DNA of 64,000 bases, taken from contig NZ_WQKZ01000003.1 of assembly GCF_009755225.1 (NCBI RefSeq), forward strand, positions 868,001 through 932,000, read 5' to 3'. Under the pieces are notes generated by a model, which saw nothing but the letters and a program-made list of their open reading frames with translations, searched no databases and was not told where the DNA came from. A program made the translations under genes and the position numbers. The DNA comes from Hymenobacter ginkgonis. GTDB lineage: Bacteria > Bacteroidota > Bacteroidia > Cytophagales > Hymenobacteraceae. This document shows positions 14,843 through 24,543 of this stretch, piece after piece (the first letter of the stretch is position 1; the number at the start of each line of letters is the position of its first letter).

Positions 14843-16117
14843 CTAGTCGGCCTGCGCGTTTGCCTCCGGCCGCCCTACTCCCAGCCACCGTACCAACGGC
14901 CCAATAGTCAGCCCCTGCCCAATAATCGAAAATACCACTACTACGTAGGTAATGCCCACTAGCAGCTCGCGAGGCGCCGCAGCCGGCAGGCCCAGCGCCA
15001 GCGCCACCGACAGCCCCCCGCGCAGGCCGCCCCACGTAAGCATGGCTACCCCGTGGCGCGAGGGCCGAAAATGGGGGTTCAATTTGAGTACGCTTAGCGG
15101 CAGCGCCACGGCTAGCAGCCGCGCCAGGAGCACTACCCCAATGGCCACCAGCCCGGCCCACACCGTGCGCTGGGGCAGGTGCAGCACCAGCACTTCGAGG
15201 CCCATCAGGACGAAGAGTAAAGCGTTGAGCACTTCGTCGATGAGCTCCCAAAATTTATCCACGTAGTCCTGCGACTCCTCCGACAGCAGGCGGCCGCTGC
15301 GACTAAAGTGGCCTACCAGCAAGCCGGCCACCACCATCGCCAGCGGCCCCGAGGTGTGTAAATGCTGGGCCAGGGCCGTGCCACCCACCACCAGCGCCAG
15401 CGTCAGCAATACTTCTACCTGGTAGTTGTCGATGGAGCGCAGCAGCCAGGCCGTGGCTAGGCCCAGGGCCGTGCCGAGGGCTAAGCCGCCCACCGCTTCC
15501 TGCAAAAAAATGGCCAGCGCGCGGCCCACCGATACTTCTTGCGGGCCCAGCCGCGCTACTTCCAGCAGCACCACAAACAGCACGACTCCCACGCCATCGT
15601 TGAACAGTGATTCGCCTACTATCTTCAATTCCAGGTCTTTAGCGATATTGGCTTTGGTTAGAATACTTAGCACCGCTACCGGGTCGGTGGGTGAAATGAG
15701 CGCCCCAAACAGCAGGCAGTAAGTAAGGGGGGTAGGCAGCCCCAGCCAGGGCAGCACCACGTACATGGCCCCACCCACCAGCCCCGTGCTCAGCGGCGTG
15801 CTGATGAGTGCCAGCGTGCCCACCGGCCAGCGCAGCTTGCCCAGCCGCCGGGCATCGACGTGAATGGCCCCGGCGAAAAGCAAAAACCCCAGCATCACCT
15901 GCATCACTAGGGCGCTGAAGTCGATGTGGCTTACCAACGCGGCCAAGTGTAGTACCGGCCCCACGCCCAGCTGCGCCAAGCCAATCAGCCCCAGCGACAG
16001 CAGTAGCCCCAGGCTCATCAGGCCAATGGCCGGGGGCATTTTGAGGAAGCGGAGGTTGAGATAGGCAAAAGCAGCTGCCATCACCAGCAGCAAAGCCAAA
16101 GCATTATATAAATCCAT
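14843..16117 (-). CDS. CPA1-type Na+/H+ antiporter
   Basis: A 424-residue membrane protein with about 12-13 hydrophobic segments. It exports Na+ or K+ in exchange for H+ for pH and ion balance. The family core is visible: ALISPTDPVAVLSIL (about 139-153), the substrate-site region with ESLFNDGVGVVLFVVLLE (about 167-184), and GGLRGGLSVALALGLP (about 364-379). The cytoplasmic C-terminal tail is short, unlike long NhaP/NHE forms. It neighbours the phosphatase gene on the same strand. Confidence 0.92.
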   Translation of the reverse strand: MDLYNALALLLVMAAAFAYLNLRFLKMPPAIGLMSLGLLLSLGLIGLAQLGVGPVLHLAALVSHIDFSALVMQVMLGFLLFAGAIHVDARRLGKLRWPVGTLALISTPLSTGLVGGAMYVVLPWLGLPTPLTYCLLFGALISPTDPVAVLSILTKANIAKDLELKIVGESLFNDGVGVVLFVVLLEVARLGPQEVSVGRALAIFLQEAVGGLALGTALGLATAWLLRSIDNYQVEVLLTLALVVGGTALAQHLHTSGPLAMVVAGLLVGHFSRSGRLLSEESQDYVDKFWELIDEVLNALLFVLMGLEVLVLHLPQRTVWAGLVAIGVVLLARLLAVALPLSVLKLNPHFRPSRHGVAMLTWGGLRGGLSVALALGLPAAAPRELLVGITYVVVVFSIIGQGLTIGPLVRWLGVGRPEANAQAD

Positions 16118-16164
16118 GCGGTCAGTAAAGGAGGAGGGGGTAGGCTGCCGCTAGTACGCAAAGA

Positions 16165-17244
16165 CTAAGCTGGCCGGCCGGCCCCAGCTAGCTCCGGCAA
16201 AGCGGCTATTACCCGCGCCAGCATGTCGTCCGTCACGTCGAGGTGCGTGACAAAGCGCACCCAGCTGCCCCCAAAGCCGCTGGCCTTGATGCCCTGCGCC
16301 TCGAGCCGGCTCAGGCAGTCAGCCACCGTCAGGTGGCTTTCATCGAGCCGAAAAATTACTAGGTTCGTTTCGGGCGCCAAAATTTCGGCTACGTAGGGCA
16401 GCGGGCGTAGCGCCTCGGCTAGCTGGGCGGCGCGGCGGTGGTCGTCGGCTAGGCGCGCCACATTGTTTTCTAAGGCAAATAGCCCGGCTGCGGCCAAGTA
16501 GCCCGCCTGCCGCCAGCCGCCCCCAAATAATTTACGCAGCCGCTTGCAGCCATTAATAAACTCTTGCGAGCCCAACAGCACCGAGCCCACTGGCGCCCCA
16601 AGCCCTTTGCTCAGGCACACCGAAATCGAATCGAACAGCGTGCCATAGTCCTCGCTGCGCTGGCCAGTAGCCACCAAGGCGTTGAAGATGCGCGCACCGT
16701 CGAGGTGCAGCGCTAGGCCGTGTTGCTTGGCCACGGCAGCAATCTCCACCAAGTCAGCCCATTGGTAGCAGCTGCCACCGCCACGGTTGTGGGTGTTTTC
16801 GAGGCACACCAGCCGGGTAGTGGGGTAGTGAACGTTGCCGGTGGGCCGAATGGCACCCGCTATTTGGCTGGCCGTGAGGCGGCCCCGCTCGCCGGGCAGC
16901 AGCGCCACTGAGGCCCGGGCATGGTGCATGATGCCGCCTACTTCCCACAAATACACGTGGGCCGAAGCTTCGCAAATGACTTCCGACACGGGCGCGCAGT
17001 GCGCCATAATGGCCAACTGGTTGGTCATCGTGCCCGAGGGGCAAAATAGGCCAGCGGCCATGCCGAAGCGCGCCGCTAGGCTGGTTTCCAGCTCGCGCAC
17101 GGTGGGGTCTTCCTCATACACGTCGTCGCCAACGGCGGCCGCCTGCATAGCAGCCAGCATGGGGGGGGTAGGGCGCGTCACGGTATCGGAGCGCAAGTCG
17201 ATGAGGGGCAGGGTAGAAAGAGGGAAAGCCAAAGGATTGAGCAA
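16165..17244 (-). CDS. ltaE: Low-specificity threonine aldolase
   Basis: A PLP enzyme of fold type I that splits threonine or allo-threonine into glycine and acetaldehyde. The 359-residue protein starts with MLNPLAFPLSTLPLIDLRSD; a later start closer to IDLRSDTVTRPTPPML is possible but lacks an ATG. Key parts: DDVYEEDPTVRELE (40-53), CLENTHNRGGGSCY, the Asp-containing LHLDGARIFNA, and SVCLSKGLGAPVGSVLLGS with the PLP lysine (about 214). The promoter of the divergent gene at 17329 overlaps its 5' side. Confidence 0.93.
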   Translation of the reverse strand: MLNPLAFPLSTLPLIDLRSDTVTRPTPPMLAAMQAAAVGDDVYEEDPTVRELETSLAARFGMAAGLFCPSGTMTNQLAIMAHCAPVSEVICEASAHVYLWEVGGIMHHARASVALLPGERGRLTASQIAGAIRPTGNVHYPTTRLVCLENTHNRGGGSCYQWADLVEIAAVAKQHGLALHLDGARIFNALVATGQRSEDYGTLFDSISVCLSKGLGAPVGSVLLGSQEFINGCKRLRKLFGGGWRQAGYLAAAGLFALENNVARLADDHRRAAQLAEALRPLPYVAEILAPETNLVIFRLDESHLTVADCLSRLEAQGIKASGFGGSWVRFVTHLDVTDDMLARVIAALPELAGAGRPA

Positions 17245-17248
17245 AAGG

Positions 17249-17280
17249 TTTGGGATTTCAAAAGTAAAGCCTTATTTTTG
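17249..17280 (+). promoter_or_regulatory. Strong Bacteroidota promoter for the gene at 17329
   Basis: TTTG (17249-17252), 20 nt, then TATTTTTG (17273-17280) match the TTTG-N19/20-TAnnTTTG consensus. The start codon is about 50 nt downstream. Confidence 0.75.
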
Positions 17281-17328
17281 CACCTCATTTGCCAGAAGTC
17301 CCCCAGAACTCTAATTGCCCCGAATATC

Positions 17329-17829
17329 ATGTCCGTTACCCGTCTAAAGCGCAAGCACCGCAAAAACATTGCCCGTGCCAACAATGAAACGCGCAAAATC
17401 AAGAACTTGCTGCGTACGCCCGTGCTGAAGAACGTGGACTTGGACGAGCTGAAGTCGCGTTTCACTACGTCGGCGCCCGTGGAGGCTGCCGATGAAAAAA
17501 AAAATTCTGAGCCTAGCGTAAAGGCCGAAGGCCTGCTGGACAAAGTAGCTCACGCTGCTTCGGCCGCTGCCGAAAAAGTAAAGCAGGTAGCCAGCGACGC
17601 TGCCGAAGCCGTTACGCACACCAGCGCTTTTGAAGCTGTGCAGGAAGCTGCCCACAACCTCGTGGAAGGCGCTAAGCATGTCATCAGCAGCGATAGCCCC
17701 GAAGAAAACCAAGCCACCAAAGCCAACCAGACTGGTAGCGAAGGCTTCGACGCCGCTGAAGCCGAAACCAAGCCGGTGAACGAAGACGGCCAAGAAGGCG
17801 AGCACCCCAAGCCTGAAATCGCTTTGTAG
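17329..17829 (+). CDS. Conserved-looking small protein, basic N-terminus and acidic, helix-rich tail (function unknown)
   Basis: A 166-residue protein with no recognised domain. The start at 17329 (MSVTRLKRKHRKN) is chosen because the upstream in-frame ATG lies inside or next to the promoter. The first 40 residues are very basic (RLKRKHRKNIARANNETRK). The middle (about 68-120) is an Ala/Lys/Glu/Val-rich amphipathic helix region with repeats like AAEKVKQVASDAAEAV, resembling apolipoprotein- or LEA-like helices. The tail is acidic. A strong promoter and a clean terminator suggest a well-expressed single-gene unit. It could bind nucleic acid or ribosomes through the basic end; that is speculation. 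Confidence 0.75.
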   Translation: MSVTRLKRKHRKNIARANNETRKIKNLLRTPVLKNVDLDELKSRFTTSAPVEAADEKKNSEPSVKAEGLLDKVAHAASAAAEKVKQVASDAAEAVTHTSAFEAVQEAAHNLVEGAKHVISSDSPEENQATKANQTGSEGFDAAEAETKPVNEDGQEGEHPKPEIAL

Positions 17830-17875
17830 TTCGCGTTTAGTGGGCACTTGCCTGCTAAGCCTGGTCTAAACAACT

Positions 17876-17912
17876 AAAAAGCGCCTCCCTTTTCGAAGGG
17901 AGGCGCTTTTTT
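17876..17912 (+). terminator. Rho-independent terminator
   Basis: AGCGCCTCCCTT (17880-17891), loop TTCG, AAGGGAGGCGCT (17896-17907), flanked by A5 and T6. It works in both directions, between the gene ending at 17829 and the convergent phosphodiesterase gene. Confidence 0.93.
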
Positions 17913-17929
17913 ATGGGGTAGGGCGATAG

Positions 17930-18442
17930 CTATTCGGTTAGCGCGCTGCGCGGGCCCAGCTCCACTACTTGCACGTCCACTACTTTGCCTTGGTCGATGC
18001 CAAAGCGCACGAGCGTCCGCACTTTGTGGAAGCCGTGCCGCCCTGCGGCGCCGGGGTTCAGGTGCAGCAAGTGCAGCTTGGGGTCGGGCATGACGCGCAA
18101 AATATGCGAGTGCCCCGACACGAATAGCCCCGGCCGTGCCTGGGCCAACAGTTGCCGGGCTGCCGGAGAGTAGTGGCCGGGGTAGCCGCCAATGTGCGTC
18201 ATCAATACCCGCAGGCCCTCTACCTCAAAGTCTTGTACCAGCGGTTCGGTGCCACGAATTTCGGGCCCGTCGATATTGCCATACACGCCCCGAAACACTG
18301 GCGCCAGCCCCGCCAGCTCCATTACTACATCGGCGGCGCCGAAGTCGCCGGCGTGCCATATTTCGTCGGCCCCGCGCAAATGGTGGGTAATGCGTTCGTC
18401 GAGGTAGCCGTGGGTATCTGAAAGCAAGCCGATGCGCGTCAT
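17930..18442 (-). CDS. YfcE-type metallophosphoesterase
   Basis: A 170-residue calcineurin-like phosphodiesterase. The start MTRIGLLSDTHG (18442) fits the family better than the in-frame ATG three codons upstream. Motifs are DTHG (9-12), HAGDFG (about 33-38), GNID (about 55-58), THIGGYPG (about 82-89) and SGHSH (about 110-114), with LLHLNPGAAG near the end; these define the YfcE/MJ0936 group, dinuclear-metal phosphodiesterases acting on small phosphodiesters in vitro. The physiological substrate is unknown. CATCTTTG lies just before the start. Confidence 0.9.
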   Translation of the reverse strand: MTRIGLLSDTHGYLDERITHHLRGADEIWHAGDFGAADVVMELAGLAPVFRGVYGNIDGPEIRGTEPLVQDFEVEGLRVLMTHIGGYPGHYSPAARQLLAQARPGLFVSGHSHILRVMPDPKLHLLHLNPGAAGRHGFHKVRTLVRFGIDQGKVVDVQVVELGPRSALTE

Positions 18443-18580
18443 AAGCCACAAAGATGCAGCCGGACTGCCGAGCTAGCGCTGAAATGAAAGCAGCGTGTAT
18501 CTTGCAGCGCTCTCCGCCGTATGGGCAGCACCGGGGGCAGTTGCGGCCGGCTCTCGCTTTTCATTTCCGATTTTTTCCCG

Positions 18581-19279
18581 ATGAACGTTTTCATCAACGA
18601 TGTTCCGCTGATTATTAAAAAGCTCAGCGAGAAGGTGTACAAGCATAAATACGACCTCGTTCTCGCGGCCGATGATGACTTCACCAGCAAAGACCTGGTT
18701 GGCGACGTGCTCGTGCGCGACGCTACCCCCGCCTTCCTCGACCGCCTGCTGCGGCTGATGGAAGTAAAAAAACTTAAAAAACTTGACTCGCTCACCATGT
18801 TGGTGCGCAAAAAGAAAAATCTCATTTTGCACCTCAAAGACCAGTTCAAAATTGCCAAGGCCGCGGGTGGCCTGGTAGTGAAGAACGGGCAGGTGCTCAT
18901 GATTTACCGCCTCGGAAAGTGGGATTTGCCCAAGGGTAAGCTCAAGAGCGATGAGGACGTGGCCCTGGGAGCCATGCGTGAAGTAGAAGAAGAATGCAAT
19001 ATTAAGGTAGAGTTGGGTGAAGAATTACCCAGCACTTGGCATTCTTACGCCTATAAAGGCAACAAGATGCTCAAGAAAACCAGTTGGTTTGTGATGCAAT
19101 GCCTCGACGATTCGGTGATGCGCCCTCAAACCGAGGAATACATTGAGGAAGTGCGCTGGATGTCGCCCCAAGATGCTCTAGCGCGTCTCGAAGAGTCGTA
19201 TGCTTCCATCACGCTAGTAGTACGCCACTACTTGAGCGAGATGGCCGGCAAGCCTGCCAAAACGACTACTTCCGACTAA
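18581..19279 (+). CDS. Nudix hydrolase with a long N-terminal extension
   Basis: A 232-residue protein starting at MNVFINDVPLIIKK (18581), the first sensible start. Residues 1-105 form an uncharacterised N-terminal domain. Residues about 110-225 form a Nudix domain with the box GKLKSDEDVALGAMREVEEE, where the Glu residues bind the catalytic metal. Nudix enzymes cleave nucleoside diphosphate-linked compounds; the specific substrate is unknown. The stop codon overlaps the next gene's start (TAATG), so the two are translationally coupled. The N-terminal domain is the less described part. Confidence 0.9.
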   Translation: MNVFINDVPLIIKKLSEKVYKHKYDLVLAADDDFTSKDLVGDVLVRDATPAFLDRLLRLMEVKKLKKLDSLTMLVRKKKNLILHLKDQFKIAKAAGGLVVKNGQVLMIYRLGKWDLPKGKLKSDEDVALGAMREVEEECNIKVELGEELPSTWHSYAYKGNKMLKKTSWFVMQCLDDSVMRPQTEEYIEEVRWMSPQDALARLEESYASITLVVRHYLSEMAGKPAKTTTSD

Positions 19280-19803
19280 TGAAAGGCCAGGTGTGGGGTA
19301 GGGGGGTATTTACTAGGGATAAGTTGCGCCCGCTGGCTAGCGCGCTAGTAGGTGGCGGCTTACTTCTTTTGGGGGCTTGTTCCGGTGCCCACGAGCCCAC
19401 TCACGTGCCCATTTCAAGCATAAAAAGAGATAGTATAGCGCCCACAGTTAATGTGCCGGCCTTGCTCGGCACCTCAATTGATGGCCTGCGCCATCGGTTA
19501 GGAGTGCCCAAGCCGCTGCCGCCAGGTTTTAGCGACCCGGTTATGGGCCCTGCCGGAGGCTTAGAACTACCCGATTCAGCTTTGGCATTTAAGATGCAGG
19601 GCTTTACGCTCGTAGCTAACTATGATGCCCGTACCCGGCAGGTGCGCGACCTGTTGCTAGTAGGCCAGCACGAGGATAGCCTGATGGGCCGGGCTTCCTT
19701 GCAGTCCAATGCCGCTAATTACTTGGTGTTGCCTGTGTTTCAGACGGGTAGTGCCAATCGCTTACTAGGTTTGCGCATCGTTCCTACTAAACCTACTAAA
19801 TAA
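19279..19803 (+). CDS. Putative lipoprotein, function unknown
   Basis: A 174-residue protein. A basic start is followed by a hydrophobic run and a lipobox LLLLGAC (about 29-34 region), so it is probably an outer- or inner-membrane lipoprotein. The rest has no recognised domain; it contains DGLRHRLGVPKPLPPGF, suggesting a small globular fold. Its ATG overlaps the Nudix stop codon by one base. The last 15 nt, including the stop codon, are part of the left arm of a 37-bp perfect inverted repeat, so the C-terminus (KPTK) is encoded by the terminator arm. Confidence 0.7.
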   Translation: MKGQVWGRGVFTRDKLRPLASALVGGGLLLLGACSGAHEPTHVPISSIKRDSIAPTVNVPALLGTSIDGLRHRLGVPKPLPPGFSDPVMGPAGGLELPDSALAFKMQGFTLVANYDARTRQVRDLLLVGQHEDSLMGRASLQSNAANYLVLPVFQTGSANRLLGLRIVPTKPTK

Positions 19804-19877
19804 GTTTGCCCACAGAAAAGCCCCGCTGACACTTAGTCAACGGGGCTTTTCTGTGGGCAAACTTATTTAGTAGGTTT
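19789..19877. terminator. 37-bp perfect inverted repeat overlapping the lipoprotein stop codon
   Basis: The left arm 19789-19825 and the right arm 19841-19877 are exact reverse complements. Four further pairs (CTGA region with GTCA) narrow the loop. The first 15 nt of the left arm are the end of the coding sequence. A GAAAAGCCCCG/CGGGGCTTTTC core looks like the ancestral terminator. Confidence 0.8.
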
Positions 19878-20233
19878 AACCAATCAAATGATTAGTTAAC
19901 CACAGTACAAAAGTGGGTGGGAATGAGCGGCGTAGTGCCCGCAAATGTACGAATGATAGCTCGCAAATCCCACAAACGTTTGCGGAAGTTTTACTGCTCA
20001 AATCACACCTAGCCAAGCGGTAGTTCAACGTGATTGCCTACCCCCATCTTTTTCTCAAACGTTGAGCATAAGCTAGGCTGGCTGTGGCGCAGCCGTAAAA
20101 CTGCCGTTATGGTAGGTTTACGGGGGGGTAGGCAGGGCCACTATTCCCCAAAGTTTCCTTAGCTTTACCCAGCCCCCGCCCACTGCGGCGCCAGGGTATT
20201 TTCTTTCTTCTCTTTTACTTCTTCGTTTACTGC
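19878..20233. other. Gene-free region before the peptide transporter
   Basis: These 356 nt hold no convincing gene. A minus-strand TACATTTG (19942-19949 on the plus strand as CAAATGTA) resembles a -7 promoter element pointing left, away from the transporter, but has no well-spaced -33 box. TAGCTTTA near 20159 is a weak -7 candidate for the transporter. CTCAAACGTTGAG, a 13-nt palindrome, lies at about 20053-20065. The rest is unremarkable. Confidence 0.4.
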
Positions 20234-21790
20234 ATGCAACCTGCTACCGCCAGCCTGCGCCCGCTACCGCCCCAAACGGCCTCGGGCAGCCATCCGCGCG
20301 GCCTCTACCTGCTGTTCGCCACCGAAATGTGGGAACGCTTCAGTTACTACGGCATGCGTGCCGTGCTGGTGCTCTTCCTGACTAAAGCCATGATGATGGA
20401 CAAGGCGTTCGCGTCGAAGTTCTATGGTGGCTACACAAGTTTAGTGTACCTAACGCCGCTTATCGGCGGCTTTATCTCGGACCGCTACTGGGGCAATCGG
20501 CGCTCTATCACGGTAGGCGGCTTGCTAATGGCCGTGGGGCAATTCACGCTATTTGCGGCGGCCAATATTTACGGCACACCCGCTAGCCACTGGCTGCTCT
20601 ACGCGGGCCTGGGAATGATGATTGTGGGCAACGGCTTCTTTAAACCCAATATCTCGTCGATGGTGGGCTCGCTGTATTCGGCGGGCGACACGCGCAAGGA
20701 TGCCGCTTACACCATCTTCTACATGGGCATCAACTTGGGCTCTTTCATTGGCAACACCATCACTAGCCTTATCGGTGATACTGGCCACCCCGGCGATTTT
20801 CGCTGGGCGTTTTTGGCTTGCGGTATTGCGATGGTGCTAGGCACGGCAGTTTTTAACTGGGGTAAGGGCAAATACTTACATACGCCCGAGGGCGTGCAAC
20901 TGGGCTTAACGCCCGCTCATTCGGGCGGCGTGAAGGGCATTTTCGCCTTGTTGCCGGTATTGTTTGCCTTGGTACTGGGTATTCTGTGGCTTGATTCGGC
21001 CATGTTCCCCACTATTGCGCCACTACTAGGTATCGCGTTGGTAGCCATTGGCTTCATGATTTTCAGCGACAAGTCGCTGACCGGAGCCGATGTGCAAGGC
21101 ATCATGGTCATCTTTATCGTGTCGTTTTTCGTGGTGTTTTTCTGGGCTGCTTTCGAGCAGGCACCCGCTTCCCTCACGTTCTTCGCGGATGAGCAAATGG
21201 ACCGAACCATTTTCGGTTACGAGCTGCCAGCCAGTATCTTCCAGAATCTAAATGCTATTTTCGTGGTGGCCGGCGCGCCGCTGGTGGCGTTGGTTTGGAC
21301 GGCCCTGGGCAAGCGCGGTACCGAGCCCGCTTCGCCCGTTAAAATGGCGATGGGCCTGGCGCTACTGGCCGCTGGCTACCTCGTTATGTGCTTTGGCGTG
21401 CACAACTTAGTGCCCGGTGTGAAAGTGAGCATGTTCTTCCTAGTAGCGCTGTATTTCCTGCATTCGGCTGGCGAGCTATGCCTGTCGCCCATCGGCATGT
21501 CGCTGGTGAATAAACTCGCCCCGGTCAAGTTCGCCTCGTTGCTAATGGCTGTGTGGTTCTTAGCTAATGCGGCGGCCAACTACCTCGCTGGCTACATGAG
21601 CAGTCTCTACCCCGACCCCAAATCGACGAAGCCCGCGCCGGTGTTGCTAGGCTTCCACATTACTAGCCTCTACGACTTTTTCATGGTGTTTGTCGTATCG
21701 GCAGCCGTGGCAGCCGGTCTGTTGTTCCTCATCAGCGGCCGCTTGGCCAAAATGATGGATGCCCGCAACTACCCACCTGCGGTAGGATAG
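20234..21790 (+). CDS. POT/PTR-family proton-coupled peptide transporter
   Basis: A 518-residue membrane protein with about 14 hydrophobic segments. It imports di- and tripeptides with protons. The signature EMWERFSYYGMR (about 31-42) is the ExxERFxYYG motif that couples proton and peptide binding. GGFISDRYWGNRRS (about 78-91) and GNGFFKPNISSMVG (about 136-149) are the other PTR family motifs. The length matches bacterial DtpT/YjdL types with two extra helices. It stands alone and ends at a bidirectional terminator shared with groEL. Confidence 0.95.
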   Translation: MQPATASLRPLPPQTASGSHPRGLYLLFATEMWERFSYYGMRAVLVLFLTKAMMMDKAFASKFYGGYTSLVYLTPLIGGFISDRYWGNRRSITVGGLLMAVGQFTLFAAANIYGTPASHWLLYAGLGMMIVGNGFFKPNISSMVGSLYSAGDTRKDAAYTIFYMGINLGSFIGNTITSLIGDTGHPGDFRWAFLACGIAMVLGTAVFNWGKGKYLHTPEGVQLGLTPAHSGGVKGIFALLPVLFALVLGILWLDSAMFPTIAPLLGIALVAIGFMIFSDKSLTGADVQGIMVIFIVSFFVVFFWAAFEQAPASLTFFADEQMDRTIFGYELPASIFQNLNAIFVVAGAPLVALVWTALGKRGTEPASPVKMAMGLALLAAGYLVMCFGVHNLVPGVKVSMFFLVALYFLHSAGELCLSPIGMSLVNKLAPVKFASLLMAVWFLANAAANYLAGYMSSLYPDPKSTKPAPVLLGFHITSLYDFFMVFVVSAAVAAGLLFLISGRLAKMMDARNYPPAVG

Positions 21791-21805
21791 AGGGGGTCAG
21801 AACTC

Positions 21806-21858
21806 ATCCCAACAAAAAGCCCCGCTGGACATTGTCCAGCGGGGCTTTTTGTTGGGAT
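21806..21858. terminator. 25-bp perfect inverted repeat, bidirectional terminator
   Basis: Arms 21806-21830 and 21834-21858 are exact reverse complements with an ATT loop, built around AAAAAGCCCCGCTGGAC. It lies between the convergent peptide transporter and groEL genes. Confidence 0.92.
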
Positions 21859-21899
21859 ACTGCGTCAGCAAAATCTGCCGAATCAGCGGTAGGCTGCAC

Positions 21900-23546
<1,647 letters not shown>

Positions 23547-23609
23547 TGCTAGGGGGAGGGAAATAAAGGGGGTAGGAGGAAAAGACTATCGGTCAGAAGC
23601 TGACGCGTC

Positions 23610-23900
23610 TTAGAGGACGGCCAGAATGTCCTTTTCCTGCATGATGAGGTAGTCTTCGCCATCCACGGTGATTTCCGTGCCGGTCCACTTACCGTACAGC
23701 ACCTGGTCGCCTACTGCCACCTCGGGCTTGATGGTGGTGCCGTTGTCAGCTACTTTGCCAGCACCTACGGCTACTACTTCGCCGCGCTGGGGTTTCTCCT
23801 TCGCGGTGTCGGGGATGATGATGCCAGACTTGGTAGTGGCTTCGGCGGCGGCGGCTTTGATGACCACGCGGTCGGCCAGCGGTTTAATGCTCAGTGCCAT
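23610..23900 (-). CDS. groS: Co-chaperonin GroES
   Basis: The 96-residue lid of the GroEL chamber. It starts [16 protein letters not shown] and contains the mobile-loop region [21 protein letters not shown] (about 20-40) and the C-terminal [18 protein letters not shown]. It is the first gene of the groES-groEL operon. No CIRCE element is visible upstream, but an imperfect palindrome at 23964-23982 is a candidate regulatory site. Confidence 0.99.
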   Translation of the reverse strand: MALSIKPLADRVVIKAAAAEATTKSGIIIPDTAKEKPQRGEVVAVGAGKVADNGTTIKPEVAVGDQVLYGKWTGTEITVDGEDYLIMQEKDILAVL

Positions 23901-23963
23901 TTGTTGGGATAGGGGAATGGATGTTTTGGATAAAAGCGAAACTTGATAGTTCCGTAGCGGCGA

Positions 23964-23982
23964 TTGACACTAAATGTGCCAA
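23964..23982. promoter_or_regulatory. Imperfect palindrome upstream of groES (candidate operator)
   Basis: TTGACAC-TAAAT-GTGCCAA has 7-nt arms with one mismatch, 64-82 nt before the groES start. It does not match the CIRCE consensus TTAGCACTC-N9-GAGTGCTAA. It may be bound by a stress regulator; this is inference. Confidence 0.4.
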
Positions 23983-24083
23983 CCAACCAAACCTGACAGA
24001 ATGTAAGCCAACCTGGCCCGCTTTGGCAGAAAACAACCCCTAGGCTAGCCAAGTAGGCCGGCAAAGCCGGCCCCGTGCTCAAT

Positions 24084-24132
24084 AAAAAAAGCCAGTGGCC
24101 CCGCCTAGCGCGGAAGCCACTGGCTTCTAAAA
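24084..24132 (-). terminator. Terminator after secG
   Basis: AAGCCAGTGGC (24089-24099) pairs with GCCACTGGCTT (24116-24126). On the minus strand it is followed by a run of seven T. It ends the secG-side transcript before the groES upstream region. Confidence 0.9.
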
Positions 24133-24147
24133 AATGTACGCTTGTTC

Positions 24148-24528
24148 TTAGTTAGCCGGGGTAGGCTGAGGAGCCGGGGTAGTAGGCTGCTGTGCGGCTG
24201 GTGCACCAGGGGCTGGTGCGGCTGGGGTAGTCGGGGCTGGGGCTGCGGGTAGCGCCGTCTTCTGCGCCGCCTGCTGGTTGACGCTACGCACTGGGCCGGC
24301 GCCCCCGCCAAGCATATGGGTAGCCAGGGCCAGTACTATCAGGCCCACGGCGAAGCCCCAAGTAAGCTTTTCGAGGAGGTCGCCAGTGCGTTTCACTCCC
24401 ATGAGGTTAGCCGCGCCACCCGCGCCAAACTGGCTGCTAAGTCCGCCACCTTTGGGGTTTTGGGCCAGCACCACTAAGGCCAGCAGAAAGCACACGACAA
24501 GGATAAGGATAACTAAAGTGAGGTACAT
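24148..24528 (-). CDS. secG: Preprotein translocase subunit SecG
   Basis: SecG assists SecYEG-mediated export. The 126-residue protein has two membrane segments (about 3-22 and 57-77) separated by the conserved NPKGGGLSSQFGAGGAANLMGVKRTGD loop region (24 onward; motif starts at about 24). The C-terminal 45 residues are a Pro/Ala/Thr-rich low-complexity tail common in Bacteroidota SecG. It is the last gene of the miaB/activator/lptE/TPR/secG strand run. Confidence 0.95.
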   Translation of the reverse strand: MYLTLVILILVVCFLLALVVLAQNPKGGGLSSQFGAGGAANLMGVKRTGDLLEKLTWGFAVGLIVLALATHMLGGGAGPVRSVNQQAAQKTALPAAPAPTTPAAPAPGAPAAQQPTTPAPQPTPAN

Positions 24529-24543
24529 GGAAATGAGTAAAAG

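Noticed and set aside
23940..24000. Sigma-54 promoter (TTGGCAC) upstream of groES
   Set aside because: The GG-to-GC spacing does not fit the -24/-12 consensus.
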